From contig NZ_QRMP01000013.1 of assembly GCF_003473295.1 (NCBI RefSeq), positions 1 to 64,000 on the forward strand: a DNA stretch of 64,000 bases, in the 5' to 3' direction. The position numbers and the translations under genes were made by a program. Below, one piece after another: positions 26,504 through 33,579 of the stretch. Every line of letters starts with the position of its first letter. Position 1 is the stretch's first letter. The notes under the pieces were generated by a model. The model was given only the letters and a program-made list of their open reading frames with translations. It did no database searches and was not told where the DNA came from. This stretch comes from Parabacteroides sp. AM08-6. Lineage in GTDB: Bacteria; Bacteroidota; Bacteroidia; Bacteroidales; Tannerellaceae.

Positions 26504-26989
26504 CTATCTCCGAACAAAAATCAGAATAATCAGAATGATAATCGCTATCAGCCAGTAACCGGCCGGACTGTGCCTGCGGGTTTCGGTAGCTGTTTGCTGC
26601 TGCATTTGTGTCGTTTCGGACATCTTCGATTCTTGGCGGGCCGAAAGTCGTGCGGTGTCTTGCCGTTCCGTTTGGAATTCCTTCGTCAAAGTACCCCGGA
26701 CAAGTTGTAGGGGATACTGGCGTTTGGCACTATCGGGGACGGAAAAAGTGACTTGCTGCCATTGCAACACCGTTTCCGCATCCAATAACTGACGGCTTGT
26801 CCGGAACAACCGGTAACAAGCAGAGTCGGATATTTGCGTTTGCCGTTCTGTCTTCTGCCGCCCGTCTTGCTTCATCCGGACCGAACAACTGCATAGAAGT
26901 GCCACGGCGAACCCCGCCAGCCAGACTATCAGAAGGCCGGCCGGCTGGCGGTGGAACGTTTGTAGGAGGTTACGACGGCAGGTGCGCAT
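26504..26989 (-). CDS. Small membrane protein of the HU/amidase cassette
   Basis: A 161-residue protein with a first hydrophobic segment ending in a lipobox-like Cys pair (ALLCSCS), a polar middle rich in Gln, Thr and Glu, and a C-terminal membrane helix followed by VRR. It overlaps the amidase gene by 20 bases and is probably co-translated. The arrangement (amidase followed by a small two-segment membrane protein) recalls endolysin-spanin modules of phages, but similar unnamed genes accompany amidases in many Bacteroides chromosomes. Function unknown. Confidence 0.7.
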   Translation of the reverse strand: MRTCRRNLLQTFHRQPAGLLIVWLAGFAVALLCSCSVRMKQDGRQKTERQTQISDSACYRLFRTSRQLLDAETVLQWQQVTFSVPDSAKRQYPLQLVRGTLTKEFQTERQDTARLSARQESKMSETTQMQQQTATETRRHSPAGYWLIAIIILIILIFVRR

Positions 26990-27386
26990 ACTCTTCGGCC
27001 GCGTTGAAACAGGGACAAGCCTTTAGCGACATCAGGTCGCGATGTCCGCATATCCGGCAACCCGGAAAACGGATAAGCAGCATGTGAAGCAGGGCGAGGA
27101 TTGTCTCTTTCTGTTCCGGAGTCCGCGTGTCCTTCGGCTGTCCGCGACTGTCCAGACCTCCTTCGTAGCAGATACCGATACTGTTCCGGTTGAACCCCTT
27201 CACGTGGGCCGGTATCTGTTCGAGAGGACGCATGTAGAGCAGGCTACCCGTACGGCGAACGTAATAGTTGTAGCCTGCCGAGATGAATCCTCTTGCCCGG
27301 TGGTCCCGCTCCAACTGTTCGGGCGTATATTCCCGGTCTTCACGGGTAGCCGAACAGTGGAGTACGATAAGATTGATTTTTCTCAT
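26970..27386 (-). CDS. N-acetylmuramoyl-L-alanine amidase (Amidase_2 type)
   Basis: A 138-residue single-domain enzyme of the amidase-2/PGRP fold, which cuts the bond between muramic acid and the stem peptide of peptidoglycan. It has the zinc-ligand pattern of the family: LHCSATRED near the N terminus, AHVKGFNRNSIGICYEGG in the centre and CGHRDLMSLKACPCF near the end (His plus Cys ligand set). No signal peptide is seen. It lies 19 bases after the HU gene; HU plus amidase is a recurring pair in Bacteroidales accessory loci, possibly of phage origin. Confidence 0.9.
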   Translation of the reverse strand: MRKINLIVLHCSATREDREYTPEQLERDHRARGFISAGYNYYVRRTGSLLYMRPLEQIPAHVKGFNRNSIGICYEGGLDSRGQPKDTRTPEQKETILALLHMLLIRFPGCRICGHRDLMSLKACPCFNAAEEYAHLPS

Positions 27387-27405
27387 GGCCTATCGTTTTG
27401 TCCGT

Positions 27406-27849
27406 TTATAAGATATCCGGATTTTCCTCATCCGGTTTTGAAACTTCGCCGGAAGGGATAATCAAGTTTCCCTTTTCAAACTTCGCTGTTTTGCGGGCAG
27501 CTCTCAAGATGGAGCCGGGACTGAAAATGATTCGGGGTATCTTGATTTGCGATGTTTCGAATTCATCCTCGGTGGCAGCTCCCGACGAACCTACCCCATA
27601 GCGGAAATTCCCTAGCTCACCGAACTGAATCCGTCGACCGGCAGCCAGATGTTTGCGGATAAGATAGTTCATACGGTCGGCAACTCCTTTCACTTGGTTG
27701 GACGGAATACCCGACTCTCCGATTTCGCCCAGCAGCTCTTCAAAACTGACCAGGTCGGAATAGATAGGTTGTGCATACATCTTCTGGGGATTTTCTTCTT
27801 TATCTTTACCCAGGTTCTTTCTCTTTACTAATCTGAATTTGATTGACAT
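27406..27849 (-). CDS. HU-family DNA-binding protein (HU-HIG type)
   Basis: A 147-residue protein with an HU/IHF-like fold (about 20-125): VKGVADRMNYLIRKHLAAGR, then FGELGNFRYGVGSSG and an arm region, with an acidic C-terminal tail. This long HU variant is common in Bacteroidales and is usually found beside an amidase, as here. It presumably binds or bends DNA; its regulatory target is unknown. The promoter TACCTTTG on the minus strand (27902-27909) lies 53 bases upstream of the ATG. Confidence 0.88.
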   Translation of the reverse strand: MSIKFRLVKRKNLGKDKEENPQKMYAQPIYSDLVSFEELLGEIGESGIPSNQVKGVADRMNYLIRKHLAAGRRIQFGELGNFRYGVGSSGAATEDEFETSQIKIPRIIFSPGSILRAARKTAKFEKGNLIIPSGEVSKPDEENPDIL

Positions 27850-27901
27850 AATTCTTTAATTTTAAAAATGAATACTTCTTTGTTCGTTTTCGAAAACATG
27901 A

Positions 27902-27909
27902 CAAAGGTA
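27902..27909 (-). promoter_or_regulatory. Sigma-ABfr -7 element for HU cassette
   Basis: Minus-strand TACCTTTG. Confidence 0.55.
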
Positions 27910-28001
27910 CAGGCACCGCCCGACAGCTTTTAGGTGTAGGGCGGAACGCGGAGGAATAGGGGGGAGAGTAAGGGGGATAAATAAAACGGTTATTTGTTCA
28001 G

Positions 28002-28091
28002 ATACCTATTGGGTGGGTACTTTCAGTGTTTTTTGCGGCAAATAGCTATTAATAGGTAAGTGACAGTGTTTTTTTACTCATATATAGGTAT
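28002..28091. repeat. Repeat cluster upstream of HU gene
   Basis: ATACCTAT (28002-28009) and ATAGGTAT (28084-28091) are inverted; a third TAGGTA lies between them. CAGTGTTTTTT occurs at 28024 and again 40 bases later at 28064. These sit in a 437-base gene-free gap (27850-28286) and look like protein-binding iterons. No gene of any strand was supported in this gap. Confidence 0.4.
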
Positions 28092-28113
28092 TGTGGAGTA
28101 TGGGATGTACCGG

Positions 28114-28121
28114 TATCTTTG
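28114..28121 (+). promoter_or_regulatory. Strong plus-strand promoter without a gene
   Basis: TTG (28091-28093), 20 bases, then TATCTTTG (28114-28121): a near-ideal Bacteroidetes promoter pointing right. The only thing before the terminator at 28248 is a weak short reading frame from 28201. Confidence 0.5.
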
Positions 28122-28127
28122 CAATGT

Positions 28128-28285
28128 CATAACAAAGAAAGTAACACTATTAGTATAATCGCTATATCAAAACCTTTTGTTAATTATGTAAGCATATAAG
28201 ATGATTAGACACCATATCGGAAAGTTTTTATTGGTTGTTTCCGGTATAAAAAAGGAGCCCCCCTGTGAAGAGCGGCTCCTTTTTT
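28128..28285 (+). ncRNA. Possible small RNA between orphan promoter and terminator
   Basis: A transcript from the promoter at 28114 would run about 158 bases to the hairpin at 28248-28285. No convincing peptide is encoded. It may be a true small RNA or the leftover leader of a cassette that was split (see the DUF4373 gene at 32956). Confidence 0.3.
28248..28285. terminator. Bidirectional terminator
   Basis: AAAAAAGGAGCC (28248-28259) pairs with GGCTCCTTTTTT (28274-28285). It directly follows the stop of the minus-strand alpha/beta hydrolase and also suits plus-strand transcripts. Confidence 0.8.
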
Positions 28286-28286
28286 G

Positions 28287-29357
28287 TTATCTATTGATGT
28301 GTTTTTTGAAGAACTCGTCTATTTTATCGAAAGGTATCATGTCAAGGTTGTCGTATAAATCGACGTGGTTGGCTTCGGGTATAATCAGAAGTTCCTTATT
28401 GTCGCCCGTCAATCGTTTGTAAGCATCCTCGCTGAAATACCGCGAGTGGGCTTCAGCTCCGTGTATCATCAGGACGGCATTGCGTATTTCGCCGATATAG
28501 GAAAGGAGCGGCATATTGATGAATGCCAGGGAACTGGTCTTGCTGATTCCCTCGTTGGAGTTGGGTGAACGACGGTGATAGCCCCTCGCGGTCTTGTAAT
28601 AGTCGTGATACTGGCGGACGAATAGCGGGGCATCTTCGGGAACGGGGTCGACCACACCACCGTTACGTTCATAACTGCCGTTGCGATAATCTTCAGTGCG
28701 CTGTTCATTGAGCTGTTCGCGCAACTTGTAACGGTCATCGGCACTCATGGTATCGAAATAACCGTTGGCATTTACGCGGCTCATGTCGTACATGGTAGAA
28801 GTTACCGTAGCCTTGATGCGCGGGTCGTTGGCTGCGGCGTTGAGAGCGAACCCTCCCCAACCGCAAATACCGAGGATGCCGATACGTTCCGGATCTACAT
28901 CATCACGGGTAGTCAGGTAATCGACTGCCGCACTGAAGTCTTCCGTACTGATTTCCGGCGAGGTCAGGTAACGGGGCGTACCGCCGCTTTCTCCGTAGAA
29001 CGAAGGGTCGAATGCGATGGCCAGGAAACCGCGCTCGGCAAGTGTCTGGGCATAACGACCCGATACCTGCTCTTTCACTGCTCCGTAAGGGCCGCTCACC
29101 GCGATGGCCGCCAAATGTCCTTGTGTGTTTTTCGGTTTATACAGGTCTGCGGCAAGCGTGATGCCGTAGCGGTTGTGAAACGTTATTTTCGAGTGCTCCA
29201 CCTTGTCACTCTGTGGGAATGTCTTGTCCCATTCCTGCGTTAATTCCAATGTATCCATATCCGTTGATTTTATGTTCTTTACCGTTGTTGTCCCTGATGC
29301 TATAACGTTCGTAAAGGTCAGAAGCATCAGAATAGCGATTGCTTGTGTCTTTATCAT
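28287..29357 (-). CDS. Alpha/beta hydrolase, dienelactone-hydrolase-like, secreted
   Basis: A 356-residue protein with a signal peptide (residues 1-20) and an alpha/beta-hydrolase fold. The nucleophile elbow reads G163-I-C165-G-W-G, placing Cys where most members have Ser, as in dienelactone hydrolases. The catalytic Asp/His are probably in the C-terminal part (LMIHGAEAHS and EANHVDLYD). Substrate is unknown; periplasmic esterase or peptidase-like activity is plausible. It has its own promoter (29384-29391, minus) and terminator. Confidence 0.82.
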   Translation of the reverse strand: MIKTQAIAILMLLTFTNVIASGTTTVKNIKSTDMDTLELTQEWDKTFPQSDKVEHSKITFHNRYGITLAADLYKPKNTQGHLAAIAVSGPYGAVKEQVSGRYAQTLAERGFLAIAFDPSFYGESGGTPRYLTSPEISTEDFSAAVDYLTTRDDVDPERIGILGICGWGGFALNAAANDPRIKATVTSTMYDMSRVNANGYFDTMSADDRYKLREQLNEQRTEDYRNGSYERNGGVVDPVPEDAPLFVRQYHDYYKTARGYHRRSPNSNEGISKTSSLAFINMPLLSYIGEIRNAVLMIHGAEAHSRYFSEDAYKRLTGDNKELLIIPEANHVDLYDNLDMIPFDKIDEFFKKHINR

Positions 29358-29383
29358 ACCTTTTATTTATTAAATGACGGGAG

Positions 29384-29391
29384 CAAAGGTA
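29384..29391 (-). promoter_or_regulatory. Sigma-ABfr -7 element for alpha/beta hydrolase
   Basis: Minus-strand TACCTTTG, 26 bases before the ATG at 29357. Confidence 0.55.
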
Positions 29392-29456
29392 GCGCAGCTT
29401 ATCTGTTCCGATGTTAAACAAATTACGGGTTAAACAACCATTTTTACGGATTTATT

Positions 29457-29629
29457 GATATTCTGGTTCAATTTCACCGGGAGCTACTATCACGCTGTTT
29501 AAATATGCCGGAATGGTTGATGCTCTTCAAAAACTTCTGAGAAAGAGAGTAGACCTTGTAGAAGAAGGACAATTGAAAAACTTTGCACGGAATAGCGCAG
29601 AGTGCGACAAACAACTAATCTATGGGTAG
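29457..29629 (+). pseudogene. Remnant of a nucleotidyltransferase (MntA-like) gene
   Basis: Two overlapping frames together read DILVQF, then PGATITLFKYAGMVDAL, a stretch with VDLVEEGQLKNFA, and an end at the TAG 29627-29629. This is the C-terminal half of the small nucleotidyltransferases of toxin-antitoxin or HEPN/MNT type. A one-base shift near 29470 breaks it, the N-terminal part with the GSxxxG and first DxD motifs is missing, and no partner HEPN gene follows. It is therefore dead and marks an eroded defence or toxin module. Confidence 0.6.
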
Positions 29630-30042
29630 AAATATTTTTTCTTATCAATTTTACTGAACAGCTTAGACGCCCTTACCATATCAAGAACTTCGTTTAGATG
29701 CTGTTCTTGTAAGTCTCCAATGATGATTGTTTCTTTTTTACTAATACTTAATCCTAAATCTTTGCGGCTTTTTGTCAATATATTGGTAGCGCAAAGGAAT
29801 GAATCGTATTTAAGAAAACTATAATCAGCGTGTTTCAATGGATATTGCATTGCCAACTGGTCCGGTTTGTTGAATAAACTTGGATGAATATTTGAATTTA
29901 CAAAAAAGAAACCGGCTATGCAATCTTCTGAAATACCCATTACAACAAAGTATTTACTATGTCCTATCTCTTCAAAAATAGAAGAAAGTAGTATAGTCCC
30001 TCTTTGGATAGTTTTTTCAATACCGGATAAAGGAAATTCCAT
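29620..30042 (-). CDS. Candidate toxin of Panacea pair, MazF/PemK-like fold suspected
   Basis: A 140-residue protein of unrecognised family. The pattern (GTILLSSIFEEIGHSKYFVVMG, then GFFFVNSNIH, then DYSFLKYDSFLCATNI in short blocks) recalls PemK/MazF-like proteins in which an HDSYV-type motif follows a central strand pair. It starts on the last base of the Panacea gene's stop (TAATG), so it is tightly coupled. By the known PanA-PanT arrangement, in which Panacea antitoxins are paired with varied toxins, it is the likely toxin. Fold and activity are inferred. Confidence 0.6.
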   Translation of the reverse strand: MEFPLSGIEKTIQRGTILLSSIFEEIGHSKYFVVMGISEDCIAGFFFVNSNIHPSLFNKPDQLAMQYPLKHADYSFLKYDSFLCATNILTKSRKDLGLSISKKETIIIGDLQEQHLNEVLDMVRASKLFSKIDKKKYFYP

Positions 30043-30587
30043 TATATAAACATATCTTCTGTTGCAATCTTACGGTCTATGTAAGATACATATTCTTCAT
30101 CATCTCCCACTTCTCTTAAAATATCCTTGATGGATATGGCTCTGTCTCTTTGAGTATTACTCCATGCTAAATCATGGGACATTTCTGTTAGTTCGTTGAA
30201 TGATTTGTCCTTACATTTTTCGATTGCTTTGTCCAAACATTCTAAATCACTTTCTGACAAATAATCAGTATCTGCTTTTTTCTTAGTAATCAGGACATAT
30301 TTGTTGATAAAGTCGAAGTATTCTTTTAAATCATCTACACAATCTGAAAAGAAGCTATCACCTCTCACTGCCTTAAAGATATCTTCAACATTAGAAGGAA
30401 CAGGGCCGAAAGGCATTGCGATATAGGTATCTCCTGTTATACTTCTTCCATATTTGGACAAGTGGTCTTGGTCCGCAAAGTATAATATCTTACATATTTT
30501 GTGAATGTCTTTGCGTTCTACATGTTGGGCGGCATACAATATGGCTTGTATGGCAACGTCTTTCTTAAATGTACTTTTTGTTCCCAT
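30042..30587 (-). CDS. Panacea-domain (DUF4065/SocA-like) antitoxin
   Basis: A 181-residue protein with the Panacea/DUF4065 domain: ILYAAQHVERKDIHKICKIL, then LYFADQDHLSKYGRSITGD, YIAMPFGPVP and a C-terminal region ending at the stop shared with the next gene. This domain, first named GepA/SocA-like, serves as a general antitoxin in many toxin-antitoxin pairs. The downstream 140-residue protein is the presumed toxin. No clear TAnnTTTG promoter was found upstream; the region 30588-31184 is gene-free. Confidence 0.82.
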   Translation of the reverse strand: MGTKSTFKKDVAIQAILYAAQHVERKDIHKICKILYFADQDHLSKYGRSITGDTYIAMPFGPVPSNVEDIFKAVRGDSFFSDCVDDLKEYFDFINKYVLITKKKADTDYLSESDLECLDKAIEKCKDKSFNELTEMSHDLAWSNTQRDRAISIKDILREVGDDEEYVSYIDRKIATEDMFI

Positions 30588-30833
30588 ACGATGTTATTTA
30601 TTATTCAATTGACTTAATTAGGTTTATACGTAACACGCATAAGTATTTAATTGTTCATGGTATCAACAATTATTGCAAAGGTTACACTTTTACTTTACAC
30701 ACACAAGTACTTTAACATAAATGTGCCATAAAACTGACAACGGTATAGGCTTTTCCTGTTGCTTCCTTCGTTAAGCGCATTTGCTCCCAATTGACAAAAT
30801 GTAACCCCAATCCGCTTTTTACCCTCTGGATTG

Positions 30834-30925
30834 ATATGTTAAAAAGGGTTACATGTGCGGGTAATTTATTTTACCCGCCATACTAATCCTATTTACCCGC
30901 TATACTAATGACATTTTGATAGTCG
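30834..30925 (+). repeat. 92-nt intergenic repeat, copy 1
   Basis: Begins ATATGTTAAAAAGGGTTACA and ends TAATGACATTTTGATAGTCG. It contains GCGGGTAA (30857-30864) and TTACCCGC (30871-30878), able to form a hairpin, and a second TTACCCGC (30893-30900). It aligns end to end with copies at 53309 (inverted) and 63858. The remainder of the gap 30588-31184 holds a hairpin ATTTCCTG/CAGGAAAT (31018-31040) and a promoter at 31096 but no gene. Confidence 0.75.
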
Positions 30926-31095
30926 CTTGTTTCTTATCGTTATGAATACAATAAAGGGATTTTATTCTTTCTGCAACAGCCGGGATTATCTCTGCACGCC
31001 AAAATGAATTGTTGAAAATTTCCTGCCAAAGTCAGGAAATGCTATTGCATTTGAAAAATTCTTCATGATTATTTTATCATATCCAACAAACACAA

Positions 31096-31103
31096 TAACT
31101 TTG
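31096..31103 (+). promoter_or_regulatory. Sigma-ABfr -7 element for DUF4062 fusion gene
   Basis: TAACTTTG, 82 bases before the ATG at 31185. Confidence 0.5.
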
Positions 31104-31184
31104 TATGAGATTCAGTATAATGATTTACTTGGAAGACGTAAATATTAAGCGTTAATTCTCTCGTTTTTTTGAAATAATTTAATA

Positions 31185-32645
31185 ATGAGACGAATCAAAA
31201 TATTCATAAGTAGTGTACAGAGTGAGTTTATTGAAGAACGGGCAATGCTCTGTCATTATATCCGGACAGATGTTTTGTTGGGTAAATTCTTCGAGCCGTT
31301 TATTTTCGAAGAAGTTCCTGCTAATGAATATTCAACAAGCCATGTATTTTTGAAAGAAGTTGAATTATGTGACATCTATTTGGGTTTGTATGGCAATCTG
31401 TATGGATATGAGGATGAAGAAGGTGTTTCTCCAACGGAACGAGAGTACGATTTAGCGTCAGCATTGCATAAGAGTCGCTTAATATATATAAAGAGCGTTG
31501 ATGAGGAGAAAAGACATCCTAAAGAAACTGCTTTGATAAAAAAGGCCGAGCAAGATATTGTACGCAAAACTTTTGTAGATATTGATGGATTACGCACTTC
31601 GGTATATGCATCTTTAATTAGGTACTTGGAGGAGAAGGAGTATATTCGTTGGCGACCGTTTGATGCATCCTATGATAATGGAGCAACATTAAACGACTTG
31701 GATGAGGACAAGATGAAGAACTTCATTCACATGGCTCGTTCAAAACGCAACTTTCCACTCTCGGTCGAAACTTCTCCAGAGGCTTTGCTTGCTCATTTGG
31801 ACTTGATTGATGAGAGGGGAAGATTGGCAAATGCAGCTGTACTATTATTCGGTAAGAAACCTCAGAAGTATTTTATAACCTCTGAGGTAAAGTGTGTGCA
31901 GTTTTATGGAAATGTGGTTGAAAAACCAATGCCTGCATATCAAATATACAGGGGGGATGTCTTTGAATTGGTTGACCAAGCTACAAGTTTTGTGATGAGT
32001 CGTATTGATAATTGGGTAGGTACACGTACTGAGGGGAAAAAAGCTGATATTCCAACGCACCCCGAATTGCCTATTGATGCCGTAAAAGAGGCCATCGTGA
32101 ATGCCGTGTGTCATAGGGATTATACGAGTAATGCCAGTGTACAGATAATGCTATTCCGCAATAGATTGGAAGTTTGGAATCCGGGGACGTTGCCTTATGG
32201 TCTTACTGTACAGAAACTTCATGGACCACATAAGTCATTGCCAACAAATCCTTTGCTTGCAGACCCAATGTACTGGAACGGATATATAGAGAAGGTGGGA
32301 ACAGGTACAGAGGATATTATCAATAAATGTCGTGAATATGGATTGAGAACTCCTGAATTCTATCAAGAAGAGGATTTTAGAGTTGTTATTTGGAGAGCTA
32401 GCGAGAGAGAAGACGATCCAAAGCGTTCCAAAGGTGATCCAAAGGTGATCCAAGGCGTTCCAAGTAATGAGGGGGAACTTATAGAATTGATAAAATACAA
32501 CCCATCTATATCTAGGGCTGAACTTTCAAAGCGGCTTAGTTTGAGTGAACGGCAAGTTCGGAAAATAATCGACCAATTACGTGATAATGGTAAACTGACG
32601 CGAGAAGGTGGTAAAATTGGGAAATGGATTATCACTAAAGACTGA
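31185..32645 (+). CDS. DUF4062 - GHKL ATPase - winged-helix fusion protein
   Basis: A 486-residue cytoplasmic protein. Residues about 1-150 are a DUF4062 domain (IFISSVQSEFIEERAML, LYGNLYGYEDEEGVSPTE), related to TIR and nucleoside-deoxyribosyltransferase folds and often found on STAND and other sensor proteins. Residues about 170-400 match the RecG-like HATPase_c_4 family (EAIVNAVCHRDYTSNASV, FRNRLEVWNPGTLP, GYIEKVGTGTEDII). A C-terminal winged helix (about 430-480) follows a repetitive linker. Usual relatives carry an AlbA_2/Schlafen domain where DUF4062 is here. The neighbourhood (toxin-antitoxin pair, remnant) suggests a defence or stress-response role; unproven. Confidence 0.82.
   Translation: MRRIKIFISSVQSEFIEERAMLCHYIRTDVLLGKFFEPFIFEEVPANEYSTSHVFLKEVELCDIYLGLYGNLYGYEDEEGVSPTEREYDLASALHKSRLIYIKSVDEEKRHPKETALIKKAEQDIVRKTFVDIDGLRTSVYASLIRYLEEKEYIRWRPFDASYDNGATLNDLDEDKMKNFIHMARSKRNFPLSVETSPEALLAHLDLIDERGRLANAAVLLFGKKPQKYFITSEVKCVQFYGNVVEKPMPAYQIYRGDVFELVDQATSFVMSRIDNWVGTRTEGKKADIPTHPELPIDAVKEAIVNAVCHRDYTSNASVQIMLFRNRLEVWNPGTLPYGLTVQKLHGPHKSLPTNPLLADPMYWNGYIEKVGTGTEDIINKCREYGLRTPEFYQEEDFRVVIWRASEREDDPKRSKGDPKVIQGVPSNEGELIELIKYNPSISRAELSKRLSLSERQVRKIIDQLRDNGKLTREGGKIGKWIITKD
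32415..32465 (+). repeat. Short tandem repeats inside the DUF4062 gene
   Basis: GATCCAAAGCGTTCCAAAGGT, split here as GATCCAAAGCG and TTCCAAAGGT, is followed by GATCCAAAGGT and GATCCAAGGCGTTCCAAG. An 11-base unit is not a multiple of three, so gain or loss of one unit would change frame before the winged-helix domain. Confidence 0.5.
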
Positions 32646-32745
32646 TAACATAAAACTAGCCAAACCACTTATGCTATGTCTTTGAAGTTTATGCTTGTTG
32701 TTGCGGCATCGCTTGTTTTCCTTCCCCTTATCCCATCAAAAGGCC

Positions 32746-32753
32746 TACCTTTG
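32746..32753 (+). promoter_or_regulatory. Sigma-ABfr -7 element for DUF4373 operon
   Basis: TACCTTTG; a transcript would begin near 32760 and meet the hairpin at 32784-32834 before the first gene. Confidence 0.5.
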
Positions 32754-32783
32754 CCGGTGAAGAAGAAATAAAGACCGGACGTG

Positions 32784-32834
32784 AAAAGGAGATTTGTTCT
32801 TGTGAATACTCACAGGAATGAGTCTCCTTTTTTT
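32784..32834 (+). terminator. Leader hairpin/attenuator upstream of DUF4373 operon
   Basis: AAAAGGAGA (32784-32792) pairs with TCTCCTTTT (32823-32831), followed by T residues; an inner TGTGA/TCACA hairpin lies inside. It is a full intrinsic terminator placed between the promoter at 32746 and the gene at 32956, so it would give a ~75-base transcript unless read through. The gap 32646-32955 has no gene. Confidence 0.55.
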
Positions 32835-32955
32835 GTGTCCGTAGCTGTTATTTAAAATGTTAGCCCGGAAAACCACCTTGATTTCCCCCGTTATCGTACC
32901 GGATGTCGTTGCCGGAATCTTCAAGTCACAAAACAATTTAAAAAACAAAAAGATT

Positions 32956-33579
32956 ATGGCACGTCCATTAAAAAAGGGACTGAGCTATTTTCCACTCGAC
33001 ACGGACTTTCTGTCCGATAGGAAAATCCAGCGCCTGTCCCGCCGCTACGGTTGTAACGGCATTTGCGTTTACGTCGCTGTCCTGTGCGAACTTTACAGGG
33101 AAAACGGCTACTATGTGAGTTGCGATACGGATTTCCGTTTCGATATCGCCTTTACCTTGAACATCAGCGAAGAGCTGGTAGGGGAAATCTTGGATTATTG
33201 TATCCAGCTCCATCTGTTCGACGGCAATTTGTACGAATACCGCCGCATCCTGACCTCGTCTTCCGTACAACGACGGTATCGGGAAGTGTTCCGCCGGAAC
33301 CAACCGCGCATCCTGCCGGAACTGGATTTGTCGGAAACGGGAGATATTGCACCGGAAACGGAAGTTATTGCACCGGAAACCGGAGTTATTGTACCCGAAA
33401 CCCCCTCTTCGGCAGCGGAAACGCTTGAAAAGGAAAAGGAAATAAAAAGTAAAAAGAATTTAATAAGAAACGAACATGAAAAATCAATTGAATATAAGCT
33501 TTCCGCAATCCCCGACGACGCCTCCGCGCGACGTGCCGAATTGCAACGCATGGCCTTCGATGCCACGGCCGGTTGCTGA
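32956..33579 (+). CDS. DUF4373 (Lin1244/Lin1753-like) protein
   Basis: A 207-residue protein with the DUF4373 domain in its first ~110 residues (FPLDTDFLSDRKIQRLSRRY, GICVYVAVLCELYRENGYY, FTLNISEELVGEILDYC), resembling the N-terminal domain of phage or plasmid replication initiation proteins. The C-terminal part has a repeated ETEVIAPETGVIVPET segment and a basic/acidic tail. The ATG at 32956 is preceded by AAAAAGATT. Its 3' end overlaps the next gene by about 100 bases in another frame. DUF4373 genes often occur with DUF4248 and HU genes in Bacteroidales; here the HU part lies 5 kb away on the other strand. Confidence 0.78.
   Translation: MARPLKKGLSYFPLDTDFLSDRKIQRLSRRYGCNGICVYVAVLCELYRENGYYVSCDTDFRFDIAFTLNISEELVGEILDYCIQLHLFDGNLYEYRRILTSSSVQRRYREVFRRNQPRILPELDLSETGDIAPETEVIAPETGVIVPETPSSAAETLEKEKEIKSKKNLIRNEHEKSIEYKLSAIPDDASARRAELQRMAFDATAGC

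Noticed and set aside
28201..28422. Plus-strand frame of 73 codons after the orphan promoter
   Set aside because: It runs through the terminator hairpin and into the 3' end of the alpha/beta hydrolase gene on the other strand; no recognisable protein.
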